In this document: positions 27,603 through 41,267 of the stretch, in pieces
Layout: the number at the start of each line of letters is the position of its first letter
How positions within the stretch are numbered: the stretch's first letter is position 1
NCBI GenBank assembly: GCA_036971475.1
Contig: JBAIZL010000003.1
Coordinates: 108,435,070 to 108,499,069, forward strand
Source: Prosapia bicincta
Lineage: Eukaryota > Arthropoda > Insecta > Hemiptera > Cercopidae
Reading direction: 5' to 3'
DNA length: 64,000 nucleotides
Made by a program: the position numbers and the translations under genes
Notes under the pieces: generated by a model
The model's database searches: none
Seen by the model: the letters and a program-made list of their open reading frames with translations, nothing else
What the model was told of the DNA's origin: nothing

Positions 27603-30600
27603 AATGACCTCAATTTAGAGTAAATAATCTAAAATAAACAGACTATTGTTGACCTACTTTTGATTTTTCTAATATATACGATCTAGATATGAAATAACAA
27701 CTTAAATAATATCAGGAATACACCTATCACTGCCCAAATCGCTCCAGTCACGCCCGTTGAAGTATAAATACCGCCCTATTGATGGAATGCTATGTTTGTA
27801 CCTCCTTATCACACCTACATCCACCCATAAGGAATAAATCCCGCCCAAAACCGATTATAGACATTTTATTTATCGTTCATTATTGTGAATGACCTCAATT
27901 TAGAGTAAATAATCTAAAATAAACAGACTATTGTTGTTCTACTTTCGATTTTTCTATTATATACGACCTAGATATGAAATACCAACCCAAATAATATCAG
28001 GAACACACCTATCACTGCCCAAATCGCTGCAGTCACGCCCGTGGAAGTATAAATACCGCCCTATTGAAGAAATGCTATGTTTGTACCTCCTTCTCACACC
28101 TACATCCACCCATAAGGACTAAATCCCGCCCAAAACTGATAATATACGTTTTATTTATCGTTCATTAGGGTGAATGACCTCAATTTAGAGTAAATAATCT
28201 AAAACAAACAGACTATTGTTGTTCTACTTTCGATTTTTCTAATATATACGATCTAGATATGAAATAACAACTTAAATAATATCAGGAACACACCTATCAC
28301 TGCTCAAATCGCTCCAGTCACGCCCGTTGAAGTATAAATACCGCCCTATTGAAGAAATGCTATGTTTGTACCTCCTTCTCACACCTACATCCACCCATAA
28401 GGACTAAATCCCGCCCAAAACTGATAATATACGTTTTATTTATCGTTCATTAGGGTGAATGACCTCAATTTAGAGTAAATAATCTAAAATAAACAGACTA
28501 TTGTTGACCTACTTTTGATTTTTCTAATATATACGATCTAGATATGAAATAACAACTTAAATTATATCAGGAATACACCTATCACTGCCCAAATCGCTCC
28601 AGTCACGCCCGTTGAAGTATAAATACCGCCCTATTGATGGAATGCTATGTTTGTACCTCCTTATCACACCTACATCCACCCATAAGGACTAAATCCCGCC
28701 CAAAACCGATTATAGACATTTATTTATCGTTCATTATTGTGAATGACCTCAATTTAGAGTAAATAATCTAAAATAAAAAGACTATTGTTGTTCTACTTTC
28801 GATTTTTCTAATATATACGATCTAGATATGAAATAACAACTTAAATAATATCAGGAACACACCTATCACTGCCCAAATCGCTCCAGTCACGCCCGTTGAA
28901 TTATAAATACCGCCCTATTGAAGAAATGTTATGTTTGTACCTCCTTCTCACACCTACATCCACCCATAAGGACTAAATCCCGCCCAAAACTGATTATAGA
29001 CGTTTTATTTATCGTTCATTATTGTGAATGACCTCAATTTAGAGTAAATAATCTAAAATAAACAGACTATTGTTTTTCTACTTTTGATTTTTCTAATATA
29101 TACGATCTAGATATGAAATAACAACTTAAATAATATCAGGAACACACCTATCACTGCCCAAATCGCTCCAGTCACGCCCGTTGAAGTATAAATACCGCCC
29201 TATTGAAGGAATGCTATGTTTGTACCTCCTACTCACACCTACATCCACCCATAAGGACTAAATCCCTCCCAAAACCGATATAGACGTTTTATTTATCGTT
29301 CATTATTGTGAATGACCACAATTTAGAGTAAATAATCTAAAATAAACAGACTATTGTTGTTCTACTTTTGATTTTTCTAATATATACGATCTAGATATGA
29401 AATAACAACTTAAATAATATCAGGAACACACCTATCACTGCCCAAATCGCTCCAGTCACGCCCGTTGAAGTATAAATACCGCCCTATTGAAGAAATGCTA
29501 TGTTTGTACCTCCTTCTCACACCTACATCCACCCATAAGGACTAAATCCCTCCCAAAACTGATAATATACGTATTATTTATCGTTCATTAGGGTACATGA
29601 CCTCAATTTAGAGTAAATAATCTAAAATAAACAGACTATTGTTGACCTACTTTCGATTTTTCTAATATATACGACCTTGATATGAAATAACAACTTAAAT
29701 AATATCAGGAACACACCTATCACTGCCCAAATCGCTCCAGTCACGCCCGTTTAAGTATAAATACCGCCCTATTGAAGAAATGCTATGTTTGTACTTCCTT
29801 GTCACACCTACATCCACCCATAAGGACTAAATCCCGCTTAAAACTGATAATATACGTTTTATTTATCGTTCATTAGGGTGAATGACCACAATTTAGAGTA
29901 AATAATCTAAAATAAACAGACTATGTTGACCTACTTTCGATTTTTCTATTATATACGACCTAGATATGAAATAACATCCCAAATAATATCAGGAACACAC
30001 CTATCACTGCCCAAATCGCTGCAGTCACGCCCGTTGAAGTATAAATACCGCCCTATTGATGAAATGCTATGTTTGTACCTCCTTCTCACACCTACATCCA
30101 CCCATAAGGACTAAATCCCGCCCAAAACTGATATAGACGTTTTATTTATCGTTCATTAGGGTGAATGACTTCAATTTAGAGTACATAATCTAAAATAAAC
30201 AGACTATTGTTGTGCTACTTTCGATTTTTCTATTATATACGACCTAGATATGAAACAACAACCCAAATAATATCAGGAACACACCTATCACTGCCCAAAT
30301 CGCTGCAGTCACGCCCGTTGAAGTATAAATACCGCCCTATTGATGAAATGCTATGTTTGTACCTCCTTCTCACACCTACATCCACCCATAAGGACTAAAT
30401 CCCGCCCAAAACTGATATAGACGTTTTATTTATCGTTCATTAGGGTGAATGACCTCAATTTAGAGTAAATAATCTAAAATAAACAGACTATTGTTGTTCT
30501 ACTTTCGATTTTACTATTATATACGACCTAGATATGAAATAACAACCCAAATAATATCAGGAACACACCTATCACTGCCCAAATCTCTGCAGTCACGCCC

Positions 30601-31017
30601 GTTGAAGTATAAATACCGCCCTATTGAAGAAATGCTATGTTTGTACCTCCTTCTCACACCTACATCCACCCATAAGGACTAAATCCCGCCCAAAACTGAT
30701 AATATACGTTTTATTTATCGTTCATTAGGGTGAATGACCTCAATTTAGAGTAAATAATCTAAAATAAACAGACTATTGTTGTTCTACTTTCGATTTTTCT
30801 ATTATATACGACCTAGATATGAAATGACAACCCAAATAATATCAGGAACACACCTATCACTGCCCAAATCGCTGCAGTCACGCCCGTTGAAGTATAAATA
30901 CCGCCCTATTGAAGAAATGCTATGTTTGTACCTCCTTCTCACACCTACATCCACCCATAAGGACTAAATCCCGCCCAAAACTGATAATATACGTTTTATT
31001 TATCGTTCATTAGGGTG
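27603..31017. repeat. 14-mer HOR, shortened copy c (12 monomers, 3415 bp)
   Basis: Monomers start at 27603, 27888, 28173, 28458, 28742, 29027, 29311, 29596, 29881, 30164, 30448 and 30733. Unit 27603 is a slot-5 type with GGAATAAAT and recurs at 31018. Units 27888 to 28742 are slots 3-6. Unit 29027 fuses slot 7 (TGTTTTTCTAC, CAGGAAC) to slot 8 (GAAGGAATG, CCTACTCAC), losing one monomer. Units 29311 to 30733 are slots 9-14. Private changes include GTATTATTT and GGGTACATG near 29.6 kb, CCCGTTTAAG in unit 29596 and TTGTGCTAC in unit 30164. Unit 28458 has lost one T in ACATTTTATTT. Confidence 0.92.
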
Positions 31018-33865
31018 AATGACCTCAATTTAGAGTAAATAATCTAAAATAAACAGACTATTGTTGACCTACTTTTGATTTTTCTAATATATACGATCTA
31101 GATATGAAATAACAACTTAAATAATATCAGGAATACACCTATCACTGCCCAAATCGCTCCAGTCACGCCCGTTGAAGTATAAATACCGCCCTATTGATGG
31201 AATGCTATGTTTGTACCTCCTTATCACACCTACATCCACCCATAAGGAATAAATCCCGCCCAAAACCGATTATAGACATTTTATTTATCGTTCATTATTG
31301 TGAATGACCTCAATTTAGAGTAAATAATCTAAAATAAACAGACTATTGTTGTTCTACTTTCGATTTTTCTAATATATACGATCTAGATATGAAATAACAA
31401 CTTAAATAATATCAGGAACACACCTATCACTGCCCAAATCGCTCCAGTCACGCCCGTTGAATTATAAATACCGCCCTATTGAAGAAATGCTATGTTTGTA
31501 CCTCCTTCTCACACCTACATCCACCCATAAGGACTAAATCCCGCCCAAAACTGATTATAGACGTTTTATTTATCGTTCATTATTGTGAATGACCTCAATT
31601 TAGAGTAAATAATCTAAACTAAACAGACTATTGTTGTTCTACTTTCGATTTTTCTAATATATACGATCTAGATATGAAATAACAACTTAAATAATATCAG
31701 GAACACACCTATCACTGCCCAAATCGCTCCAGTCACGCCCGTTGAAGTATAAATACCGCCCTATTGAAGAAATGCTAGGTTTGTACCTCCTTCTCACACC
31801 TACATCCACCCATAAGGACTAAATCCCGCCCAAAACTGATGATATACGTTTTATTTATCGTTCATTAGGGTGAATGACCTCAATTTAGAGTAAATAATCT
31901 AAAATCAACAGACTATTGTTGTTCTACTTTTGATTTTTCTAATATATACAATCTAGATATGAAATAACAACTTAAATAATATCAGCAACACACCTATCAC
32001 TGCCCAAATCGCTCCAGTCACGCCCGTTGAAGTATAAATACCGCCCTATTGAAGGAATGCTATGTTTGTACCTCCTTCTCACACCTACATCCACCCATAA
32101 GGACTAAATCCCTCCCAAAACCGATATAGACGTTTTATTTATCGTTCATTATTGTGAATGACCTCAATTTAGAGTAAATAATCTAAAATAAACAGACTAT
32201 TGTTGTTCTACTTTTGATTTTTCTAATATATACGATCTAGATATGAAATAACAACTTAAATAATATCAGGAACACACCTATCACTGCCCAAATCGCTCCA
32301 GTCACGCCCGTTGAAGTATAAATACCGCCCTATTGAAGAAATGCTATGTTTGTACCTCCTTCTCATACCTACATCCACCCATAAGGACTAAATCCCGCCC
32401 AAAACTGAATATAGACGTTTTATTTATCGTTCATTATTGTGAATGACCTCAATTTAGAGTAAATAATCTAAAATAAACAGAATATTGTTGTTCTACTTTT
32501 AATTTTTCTAATATATACGATCTAGATATGAAATAACAACTTAAATAATATCAGGAACACACCTATCACTGCCCAAATCGCTCCAGTCACGCCCGTTGAA
32601 GTATAAATACCGCCCTATTGAAGGAATGCTATGTTTGTACCTCCTTCTCACACCTACATCCACCCATAAGGACTAAATCCCGCCCAAAACTGATAATATA
32701 CGTTTTATTTATCGTTCATTAGGTTGAATGACCTCAATTTAGAGTAAATAATCTAAAATAAACAGACTATTGTTGTTCTACTTTCGATTTTTCTAATATA
32801 TACGATCTAGATATGAAATAACAACTTAAATAATATCAGGAACACACCTATCACTGCCCAAATCGCTCCAGTCACGCCCGTTGAAGTATAAATACCGCCC
32901 TATTGAAGAAATGCTATGTTTGTACCTCCTTCTCACACCTACATCCACCCATAAGGACTAAATCCCGCCCAAAACTGATGATATACGTTTTATTTATCGT
33001 TCATTAGGGTGAATGACCTCAATTTAGAGTAAATAATCTAAAATCAACAGACTATTGTTGACCTACTTCTGATTTTTCTAATATATACGATCTAGATATG
33101 AAATAACAACTTAATAATATCAGGAACACACCTATCACTGCCCAAATCGCTCCAGTCACGCCCGTTGAAGTTTAAATACCGCCCTATTGAAGAAATGCTA
33201 TGTTTGTACCTCCTTCTCACACCTACATCCACCCATAAGGACTAAATCCCACCCAATACTGATAATATACGTTTTATTTATCGTTCATTAGGGTGAATGA
33301 CCTCAATTTAGAGTAAATAATCTAAAATCAACAGACTATTGTTGACCTACTTTTGATTTTTCTAATATATACGATCTAGATATGAAATAACAACTTAAAT
33401 TATATCAGGAACACACCTATCACTGCCCAAATCGCTGCAGTCACGCCCGTTGAAGTATAAATACCACCCTATTGAAGAAATGCTATGTTTGTAACTCCTT
33501 CTCACACCTACATCCACCCATAAGGACTATACCCCGCCCAAAACTGATAATATACGTTTTATTTATCGTTCATTAGGGTGAATGACCTCAATTTAGAGTA
33601 AATAATCTAAAATAAACAGACTATTGTTGTTCTACTTTCGATTTTTCTATTATATTCGACCTTGATATGAAATAACAACTTAAATAATATCAGGAACACA
33701 CCTATCACTGCCCAAATAGCTGCAGTCACGACCGTTGAAGTATAAATACCGCCCTATTGAAGAAATGCTATGTTTGTACCTCCTTCTCACACCTACATCC
33801 ACCCATAAGGACTAAATCCCGCCCAAAACTGATAATATACGTTTTATTTATCGTTCATTAGGGCG
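31018..33865. repeat. Segment e, first copy (10 monomers)
   Basis: Monomers start at 31018, 31303, 31588, 31873, 32157, 32442, 32727, 33012, 33296 and 33581. Markers are GGAATAC with GGAATAAAT; GAATTATAAAT; GATGATATACG with GCTAGGTTTG; AAAATCAAC, ATATACAATC and CAGCAAC; CTCATACCT with CTGAATATAG; CAGAATATTG; GATGATATACG; TTCTG with CTTAATAAT and GTTTAAAT; ATACCACCC with GTAACTCC; and the hybrid unit ATATTCGACCTTG with AATAGCTGCAG and CACGACCG. The order recurs at 41837-44684, mostly at offset 10819 or 11104. Confidence 0.9.
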
Positions 33866-35656
33866 AATGACCTCAATTTAGAGTAAATAATCTAAAATAA
33901 ACAGACTATTGTTGTTCTACTTTTGATTTTTCTAATATATACAATCTAGATATGAAATAACAACTTAAATAATATCAGCAACACACCTATCACTGCCCAA
34001 ATCGCTCCAGTCACGCCCGTTGAAGTATAAATACCGCCCTATTGAAGGAATGCTATGTTTGTACCTCCTTCTCACACCTACATCCACCCATAAGGACTAA
34101 ATCCCTCCCAAAACCGATATAGACGTTTTATTTATCGTTCATTATTGTGAATGACCTCAATTTAGAGTAAATAATCTAAATTAAACAGACTATTGTTGTT
34201 CTACTTTCGATTTTTCTATTATATACGACCTAGATATGAAATAACAACCCAAATAATATCAGGAACACACCTATCACTGCCCAAATCGCTGCAGTCACGC
34301 CCGATGAAGTATAAATACCGCCCTATTGAAGAAATGCTATGTTTGTACCTCCTTCTCACACCTACATCCACCCATAAGGACTAAATCCCGCCCAAAACTG
34401 ATAATATATGTTTTATTTATCGTTCATTAGGGTGAATGTCCTCAATTTAGAGTAAATAATCTAAAATAAACAGACTATTGTTGCTCTACTTTCGATTTTT
34501 CTATTATATACGATCTAGATATGAAATAACAACCCAAATAATATCAGGAACACACCTATCACTGCCCAAATCGCTCCAGTCACGCCCGTTGAAGTATAAA
34601 TATCGCCTTATTGACGAAATGCTATGTTTTTACCTCCTTCTCACACCTACATCAACCCATAAGGACTAAATCCCGCCCAAAACTGATTATAGACGTTTTA
34701 TTTATCGTTCATTAGGGTGAATGACCTCAATTTAGAGTAAATAATCTAAAATAAACAGACTATTGTTGTTCTACTTTCGATTTTTCTATTATATACGACC
34801 TAGATATGAAATACCAACCCAAATAATATCAGGAACACACCTATCACTGCCCAAATCGCTGCAGTCACGCCCGTGGAAGTATAAATACCGCCCTATTGAA
34901 GAAATGCTATGTTTGTACCTCCTTCTCACACCTACATCCACCCATAAGGACTAAATCCCGCCCAAAACTGATAATATACGTTTTATTTATCGTTCATTAG
35001 GGTGAATGACCTCAATTTAGAGTAAATAATCTAAAACAAACAGACTATTGTTGTTCTACTTTCGATTTTTCTAATATATACGATCTAGATATGAAATAAC
35101 AACTTAAATAATATCAGGAACACACCTATCACTGCTCAAATCGCTCCAGTCACGCCCGTTGAAGTATAAATACCGCCCTATTGAAGAAATGCTATGTTTG
35201 TACCTCCTTCTCACACCTACATCCACCCATAAGGACTAAATCCCTCCCAAAACCGATATAGACGTTTTATTTATCGTTCATTATTGTGAATGACCTCAAT
35301 TTAGAGTAAATAATCTAAAATAAACAGACTATTGTTGTTCTACTTTCGATTTTTCTAATATATACGACCTAGATATGAAATAACAACCCAAATAATATCA
35401 GGAACACACCTATCACTGCCCAAATCGCTGCAGTCACGCCCGATGAAGTATAAATACCGCCCTATTGAGGAAATGCTATGTTTGTACCTCCTTCTCACAC
35501 CTACATCCACCCATAAGGACTAAATCCCGCCCAAAACTGATAATATATGTTTTATTTATCGTTCATTAGGGTGAATGTCCTCAATTTAGAGTAAATAATC
35601 TAAAATAAACAGACTATTGTTGTTCTACTTTCGATTTTTCTATTATATACGATCTA
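33664..35656. repeat. 1993-bp seven-monomer tandem duplication, copy 1
   Basis: Positions 33664-35672 match 35657-37665 at offset 1993 with no difference seen. Monomers inside start at 33866, 34150, 34435, 34720, 35005, 35289 and 35574. They are CAGCAAC with CCCTCCC, then three T units (CGATGAAG; TATCGCCTTATTGACG; CGTGGAAG), then CACTGCTCAAAT with a CCCTCCC end, then CTAATATATACGACCTAG with CCCAAAT and TATTGAGGAAATG. Unit 35574 fuses a T-type left part with the right part of unit 33581 (AATAGCTGCAG, CACGACCG), and so marks the duplication joint. Confidence 0.92.
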
Positions 35657-37665
35657 GATATGAAATAACAACTTAAATAATATCAGGAACACACCTATCA
35701 CTGCCCAAATAGCTGCAGTCACGACCGTTGAAGTATAAATACCGCCCTATTGAAGAAATGCTATGTTTGTACCTCCTTCTCACACCTACATCCACCCATA
35801 AGGACTAAATCCCGCCCAAAACTGATAATATACGTTTTATTTATCGTTCATTAGGGCGAATGACCTCAATTTAGAGTAAATAATCTAAAATAAACAGACT
35901 ATTGTTGTTCTACTTTTGATTTTTCTAATATATACAATCTAGATATGAAATAACAACTTAAATAATATCAGCAACACACCTATCACTGCCCAAATCGCTC
36001 CAGTCACGCCCGTTGAAGTATAAATACCGCCCTATTGAAGGAATGCTATGTTTGTACCTCCTTCTCACACCTACATCCACCCATAAGGACTAAATCCCTC
36101 CCAAAACCGATATAGACGTTTTATTTATCGTTCATTATTGTGAATGACCTCAATTTAGAGTAAATAATCTAAATTAAACAGACTATTGTTGTTCTACTTT
36201 CGATTTTTCTATTATATACGACCTAGATATGAAATAACAACCCAAATAATATCAGGAACACACCTATCACTGCCCAAATCGCTGCAGTCACGCCCGATGA
36301 AGTATAAATACCGCCCTATTGAAGAAATGCTATGTTTGTACCTCCTTCTCACACCTACATCCACCCATAAGGACTAAATCCCGCCCAAAACTGATAATAT
36401 ATGTTTTATTTATCGTTCATTAGGGTGAATGTCCTCAATTTAGAGTAAATAATCTAAAATAAACAGACTATTGTTGCTCTACTTTCGATTTTTCTATTAT
36501 ATACGATCTAGATATGAAATAACAACCCAAATAATATCAGGAACACACCTATCACTGCCCAAATCGCTCCAGTCACGCCCGTTGAAGTATAAATATCGCC
36601 TTATTGACGAAATGCTATGTTTTTACCTCCTTCTCACACCTACATCAACCCATAAGGACTAAATCCCGCCCAAAACTGATTATAGACGTTTTATTTATCG
36701 TTCATTAGGGTGAATGACCTCAATTTAGAGTAAATAATCTAAAATAAACAGACTATTGTTGTTCTACTTTCGATTTTTCTATTATATACGACCTAGATAT
36801 GAAATACCAACCCAAATAATATCAGGAACACACCTATCACTGCCCAAATCGCTGCAGTCACGCCCGTGGAAGTATAAATACCGCCCTATTGAAGAAATGC
36901 TATGTTTGTACCTCCTTCTCACACCTACATCCACCCATAAGGACTAAATCCCGCCCAAAACTGATAATATACGTTTTATTTATCGTTCATTAGGGTGAAT
37001 GACCTCAATTTAGAGTAAATAATCTAAAACAAACAGACTATTGTTGTTCTACTTTCGATTTTTCTAATATATACGATCTAGATATGAAATAACAACTTAA
37101 ATAATATCAGGAACACACCTATCACTGCTCAAATCGCTCCAGTCACGCCCGTTGAAGTATAAATACCGCCCTATTGAAGAAATGCTATGTTTGTACCTCC
37201 TTCTCACACCTACATCCACCCATAAGGACTAAATCCCTCCCAAAACCGATATAGACGTTTTATTTATCGTTCATTATTGTGAATGACCTCAATTTAGAGT
37301 AAATAATCTAAAATAAACAGACTATTGTTGTTCTACTTTCGATTTTTCTAATATATACGACCTAGATATGAAATAACAACCCAAATAATATCAGGAACAC
37401 ACCTATCACTGCCCAAATCGCTGCAGTCACGCCCGATGAAGTATAAATACCGCCCTATTGAGGAAATGCTATGTTTGTACCTCCTTCTCACACCTACATC
37501 CACCCATAAGGACTAAATCCCGCCCAAAACTGATAATATATGTTTTATTTATCGTTCATTAGGGTGAATGTCCTCAATTTAGAGTAAATAATCTAAAATA
37601 AACAGACTATTGTTGTTCTACTTTCGATTTTTCTATTATATACGATCTAGATATGAAATAACAAC
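35657..37665. repeat. 1993-bp seven-monomer tandem duplication, copy 2
   Basis: Monomers start at 35859, 36143, 36428, 36713, 36998, 37282 and 37567. The match to copy 1 ends at 37666, where this copy continues as AACCCAAAT and enters the full 14-mer copy d, while copy 1 reads AACTTAAAT. CTAAATTAAAC in unit 36143 and TTGCTCTAC in unit 36428 are shared with units 34150 and 34435 of copy 1. Confidence 0.92.
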
Positions 37666-40600
37666 CCAAATAATATCAGGAACACACCTATCACTGCCCA
37701 AATCGCTCCAGTCACGCCCGTTGAAGTATAAATATCGCCCTATTGACGAAATGCTATGTTTTTACCTCCTTCTCACACCTACATCAACCCATAAGGACTA
37801 AATCCCGCCCAAAACTGATTATAGACGTTTTATTTATCGTTCATTAGGGTGAATGACCTCAATTTAGAGTAAATAATCTAAAATAAACAGACTATTGTTG
37901 TTCTACTTTCGATTTTTCTATTATATACGACCTAGATATGAAATACCAACCCAAATAATATCAGGAACACACCTATCACTGCCCAAATCGCTGCAGTCAC
38001 GCCCGTGGAAGTATAAATACCGCCCTATTGAAGAAATGCTATGTTTGTACCTCCTTCTCACACCTACATCCACCCATAAGGACTAAATCCCGCCCAAAAC
38101 TGATAATATACGTTTTATTTATCGTTCATTAGGGTGAATGACCTCAATTTAGAGTAAATAATCTAAAACAAACAGACTATTGTTGTTCTACTTTCGATTT
38201 TTCTAATATATACGATCTAGATATGAAATAACAACTTAAATAATATCAGGAACACACCTATCACTGCTCAAATCGCTCCAGTCACGCCCGTTGAAGTATA
38301 AATACCGCCCTATTGAAGAAATGCTATGTTTGTACCTCCTTCTCACACCTACATCCACCCATAAGGACTAAATCCCGCCCAAAACTGATAATATACGTTT
38401 TATTTATCGTTCATTAGGGTGAATGACCTCAATTTAGAGTAAATAATCTAAAATAAACAGACTATTGTTGACCTACTTTTGATTTTTCTAATATATACGA
38501 TCTAGATATGAAATAACAACTTAAATTATATCAGGAATACACCTATCACTGCCCAAATCGCTCCAGTCACGCCCGTTGAAGTATAAATACCGCCCTATTG
38601 ATGGAATGCTATGTTTGTACCTCCTTATCACACCTACATCCACCCATAAGGACTAAATCCCGCCCAAAACCGATTATAGACATTTTATTTATCGTTCATT
38701 ATTGTGAATGACCTCAATTTAGAGTAAATAATCTAAAATAAACAGACTATTGTTGTTCTACTTTCGATTTTTCTAATATATACGATCTAGATATGAAATA
38801 ACAACTTAAATAATATCAGGAACACACCTATCACTGCCCAAATCGCTCCAGTCACGCCCGTTGAATTATAAATACCGCCCTATTGAAGAAATGTTATGTT
38901 TGTACCTCCTTCTCACACCTACATCCACCCATAAGGACTAAATCCCGCCCAAAACTGATTATAGACGTTTTATTTATCGTTCATTTTTGTGAATGACCTC
39001 AATTTAGAGTAAATAATCTAAAATAAACAGACTATTGTTTTTCTACTTTTGATTTTTCTAATATATACGATCTAGATATGAAATAACAACTTAAATAATA
39101 TCAGGAACACACCTATCACTGCCCAAATCGCTCCAGTCACGCCCGTTGAAGTATAAATACCGCCCTATTGAAGAAACGCTATGTTTGTACCTCCTTCTCA
39201 CACCTACATCCACCCATAAGGACTAAATCCCGCCCAAAACTGATTATAGACGTTTTATTTATCGTTCATTATTGTAAATGACCTCAATTTAGAGTAAATA
39301 ATCTAAAATAAACAGACTATTGTTGTTCTACTTTTGATTTTTCTAATATATACGATCTAGATATGAAATAACAACTTAAATAATATCAGCAACACACCTA
39401 TCACTGCCCAAATCGCTCCAGTCACGCCCGTTGAAGTATAAATACCGCCCTATTGAAGGAATGCTATGTTTGTACCTCCTACTCACACCTACATCCACCC
39501 ATAAGGACTAAATCCCTCCCAAAACCGATATAGACGTTTTATTTATCGTTCATTATTGTGAATGACCTCAATTTAGAGTAAATAATCTAAAATAAACAGA
39601 CTATTGTTGTTCTACTTTTGATTTTTCTAATATATACGATCTAGATATGAAATAACAACTTAAATAATATCAGGAACACACCTATCACTGCCCAAATCGC
39701 TCCAGTCACGCCCGTTGAAGTATAAATACCGCCCTATTGAAGAAATGCTATGTTTGTACCTCCTTCTCACACCTACATCCACCCATAAGGAATAAATCCC
39801 TCCCAAAACTGATAATATACGTTTTATTTATCGTTCATTAGGGTAAATGACCTCAATTTAGAGTAAATAATCTAAAATAAACAGACTATTGTTGACCTAC
39901 TTTCGATTTTTCTAATATATACGACCTTGATATGAAATAACAACTTAAATAATATCAGGAACACACCTATCACTGCCCAAATCGCTCCAGTCACGCCCGT
40001 TGAAGTATAAATACCGCCCTATTGAAGAAATGCTATGTTTGTACTTCCTTGTCACACCTACATCCACCCATAAGGACTAAATCCCGCTTAAAACTGATAA
40101 TATACGTTTTATTTATCGTTCATTAGGGTGAATGACCACAATTTAGAGTAAATAATCTAAAATAAACAGACTATGTTGACCTACTTTCGATTTTTCTATT
40201 ATATACGACCTAGATATGAAATAACATCCCAAATAATATCAGGAACACACCTATCACTGCCCAAATCGCTGCAGTCACGCCCGTTGAAGTATAAATACCG
40301 CCCTATTGATGAAATGCTATGTTTGTACCTCCTTCTCACACCTACATCCACCCATAAGGACTAAATCCCGCCCAAAACTGATATAGACGTTTTATTTATC
40401 GTTCATTAGGGTGAATGACTTCAATTTAGAGTACATAATCTAAAATAAACAGACTATTGTTGTTCTACTTTCGATTTTTCTATTATATACGACCTAGATA
40501 TGAAACAACAACCCAAATAATATCAGGAACACACCTATCACTGCCCAAATCGCTGCAGTCACGCCCGTTGAAGTATAAATACCGCCCTATTGATGAAATG

Positions 40601-41267
40601 CTATGTTTGTACCTCCTTCTCACACCTACATCCACCCATAAGGACTAAATCCCGCCCAAAACTGATATAGACGTTTTATTTATCGTTCATTAGGGTGAAT
40701 GACCTCAATTTAGAGTAAATAATCTAAAATAAACAGACTATTGTTGTTCTACTTTCGATTTTACTATTATATACGACCTAGATATGAAATAACAACCCAA
40801 ATAATATCAGGAACACACCTATCACTGCCCAAATCTCTGCAGTCACGCCCGTTGAAGTATAAATACCGCCCTATTGAAGAAATGCTATGTTTGTACCTCC
40901 TTCTCACACCTACATCCACCCATAAGGACTAAATCCCGCCCAAAACTGATAATATACGTTTTATTTATCGTTCATTAGGGTGAATGACCTCAATTTAGAG
41001 TAAATAATCTAAAATAAACAGACTATTGTTGTTCTACTTTCGATTTTTCTATTATATACGACCTAGATATGAAATGACAACCCAAATAATATCAGGAACA
41101 CACCTATCACTGCCCAAATCGCTGCAGTCACGCCCGTTGAAGTATAAATACCGCCCTATTGAAGAAATGCTATGTTTGTACCTCCTTCTCACACCTACAT
41201 CCACCCATAAGGACTAAATCCCGCCCAATACTGATAATATACGTTTTATTTATCGTTCATTAGGGTG
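37282..41267. repeat. 14-monomer higher-order repeat, full copy d (3986 bp)
   Basis: Monomers start at 37282, 37567, 37852, 38137, 38422, 38707, 38992, 39277, 39561, 39846, 40131, 40414, 40698 and 40983. They match copy a slot for slot at a constant offset of 16226. Differences I saw are: the slot-1 unit (CTAATATATACGACCTAG, TATTGAGGAAATG), CATTTTTGTG at the end of unit 38707, GGAATAAATCCCTCCC in unit 39561, ATTAGGG instead of ATTATTG at the 40983 boundary, and TACTGATAAT at the end of unit 40983. A constant offset over 14 units of unequal length (283-285 bp) shows these two copies share one indel-free history. Confidence 0.93.
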
